From Apodemus sylvaticus (taxonomy: Eukaryota; Chordata; Mammalia; Rodentia; Muridae), in NCBI RefSeq assembly GCF_947179515.1, contig NC_067473.1, positions 101,149,782 through 101,213,781 on the forward strand: 64,000 bases of DNA, given 5' to 3'. Below, one piece after another: positions 62,636 to 64,000 of the stretch (position 1 is the stretch's first letter; each line of letters starts with the position of its first letter). Both the position numbers and the translations under genes were made by a program. Under the pieces are notes generated by a model that saw only the letters and a program-made list of their open reading frames with translations, searched no databases and had not been told where the DNA came from.

Positions 62636-64000
62636 CATACCTTGACCATATAGGTAGGCTCTTTTCTGACTACATTATAACTCAAAATAACCCAATTATT
62701 TTACCCTATATTCTGCCCTGTGGCTGGTTACTTGTGCTCAGGTACTATGAGTCAGTTTGGTCACATCTTCCCAGGTGAATCTCCCCTGCCTGGCTCTATT
62801 CCAGAATTCTTCTGCCTCCAGGATGTCCCATGGTCTATCCTATCTTTTCCTATATGCCAGAGGTTTTTTAATTGACAGGTGATGCATCCACACAATGCAC
62901 ACGACATCCTCTATAACAGTAATTCGAATTTATCCTGTAAATTTGATAGAACATAGAGGGGCTGAAGACAATGTGGTCATTCCCTGTGTGGGTCTTCCAG
63001 ACTGAGCTTTTAACCCGAGTTGGGACTTGTCTTGGGCTTCTCTTTGAGGCTACTGCTTGTCCTGGGAGATTCTTCTGACCCTACCTTTATTGAGCCAGAG
63101 TACCCAGATATAAGCACAAATACCTCATATCTGTTGTGTCTTTATGAGCAGGCACTGATAGACTTTCTAAACTAAAAGAGGCAAGTTTGCTATACGCAAG
63201 TAGAATTAGTTCTTAGTGGTAGGAGGAAAGGGCTGACTTGGTAGGAAATAAACAAATGCTCTGAAAGCAAACACAAGTAAACAAATCCTCCATCTGCATG
63301 CACTGAGGAAAAAATAACAGGGTATCCAACCAGTTTAGAATAAACCAATGGATCATTGACAAAAGACAAGGAAGGTCCAAGCTCAGAAAGAATTCAACAT
63401 CCACCTGAAGAGGCACTACAGCTAGGCACAGAAAGCTTCGTGTTGGTATCTGGTGCCCATCCGGGTGAAAATGTAAATTAAAATGGACAAAGTGGATCAC
63501 AGGTGGGCCCATTAACATGCCAGTTTATGTAGTTCCTTTGTATTTTAAAAGAAACTAGAAAACAAAAAATCAGTAAAGGCCAAGGAAGGAGTCAGAGGAA
63601 TAGAGGTGGACAACACATTGCATTCATGTATGAACTTCTCAAACAATACATTTTTAAAAAATGATTAAGAAAAATGGGAGGAGTCTGATTTCCTCTCCAC
63701 CCAGCCAGTGGCCATATTACAATTTATAGAAAGCTATGATACAAAAGCCAGAGCATATGCAGACTTAACTGTAACATACACTAACTGGTTCCTTCCCAGA
63801 GGAAATAGACAGTGGCCCCAGGTTGTCTCTGTTCCATTAGAAAATATTTATTTATCTTTATCATTAAGGTTTCAGGGAAGAAAATAGGGTTTTAAAAGAT
63901 TTCCCCGTTTGTTTGTCTTTAAAGGTAAGATGAGGCTGTAGAAGTGGCTTCCTGTTTTTCCAGCGGCCCAAGCTCCCCCGCACAGTTCCTTGTCTATGAA
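62636..64000. other. Intergenic to window end, unassigned
   Basis: No SINE or exon was recognised. In particular I saw no CpG island and no first exon of CHMP3, the gene expected downstream from synteny in other mammals. Confidence 0.45.

Noticed and set aside
63941..64000. Possible first exon or promoter at the window edge
   Set aside because: Only a short GC-richer stretch (ccagcggcccaagctccccc) before the window ends; no ATG, splice site or CpG island visible.

Overview
The window is nuclear DNA from a murine rodent. The evidence is very many B1 SINEs, B2/B3 and ID/B4-type tRNA SINEs, MT/ORR-type MaLR LTRs, rodent L1 elements, and one gene with ordinary mammalian exon-intron structure. 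The L1 ORF1 differs visibly from the common Mus musculus forms, so I call it a mouse-like murid and not a definite species. There are no bacterial or viral operons, tRNA or rRNA genes, or CRISPR arrays.

Region by region: (1) 1-11.4 kb is intergenic and repeat-rich, with solo LTRs and nested SINEs. (2) 11.5-12.85 kb is a CpG island with GC boxes, a CRE-like site and a GC-rich leader carrying two tiny uORFs. (3) 12573-28874 (+) is the complete coding sequence of Rnf103 (KF-1), an ER-membrane RING-H2 E3 ubiquitin ligase. It has four coding exons (12573-12798, 14648-14787, 23769-23884, 27302-28874) encoding 684 residues. Intron 1 begins with GC instead of GT. Introns 1 and 3 hold few repeats; intron 2 holds an antisense solo LTR and many SINEs. 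(4) 28.9-40.3 kb is downstream intergenic DNA with SINE clusters, a MaLR LTR and a twin-primed (internally inverted) L1. (5) 40345-46900 (-) is a full-length L1 with a perfect 15-bp target-site duplication and both ORFs open (423 and 1274 residues), including all catalytic residues I could check. (6) 47-52 kb holds an old L1 3' end, G-rich and pyrimidine-rich tracts, and an irregular GC-rich repeat block nested inside an old L1. (7) 54-61 kb is a stack: a B2 inside an L1 3' end, next to a much older L1 of about 4.6 kb that was split by at least three LTR elements and two B1s. (8) 61-64 kb is unassigned sequence with one B1 and one MaLR LTR.

Only one host protein-coding gene is supported. In other mammals CHMP3 lies downstream of RNF103, but I saw no CHMP3 exon here. 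The other long open frames are L1-encoded, antisense shadows, or B1 and CpG-island artefacts. I did not find a convincing new biological system. The most notable items are the apparently intact L1, the GC-AG intron, the uORFs, the inverted repeats and the multiply nested insertions.
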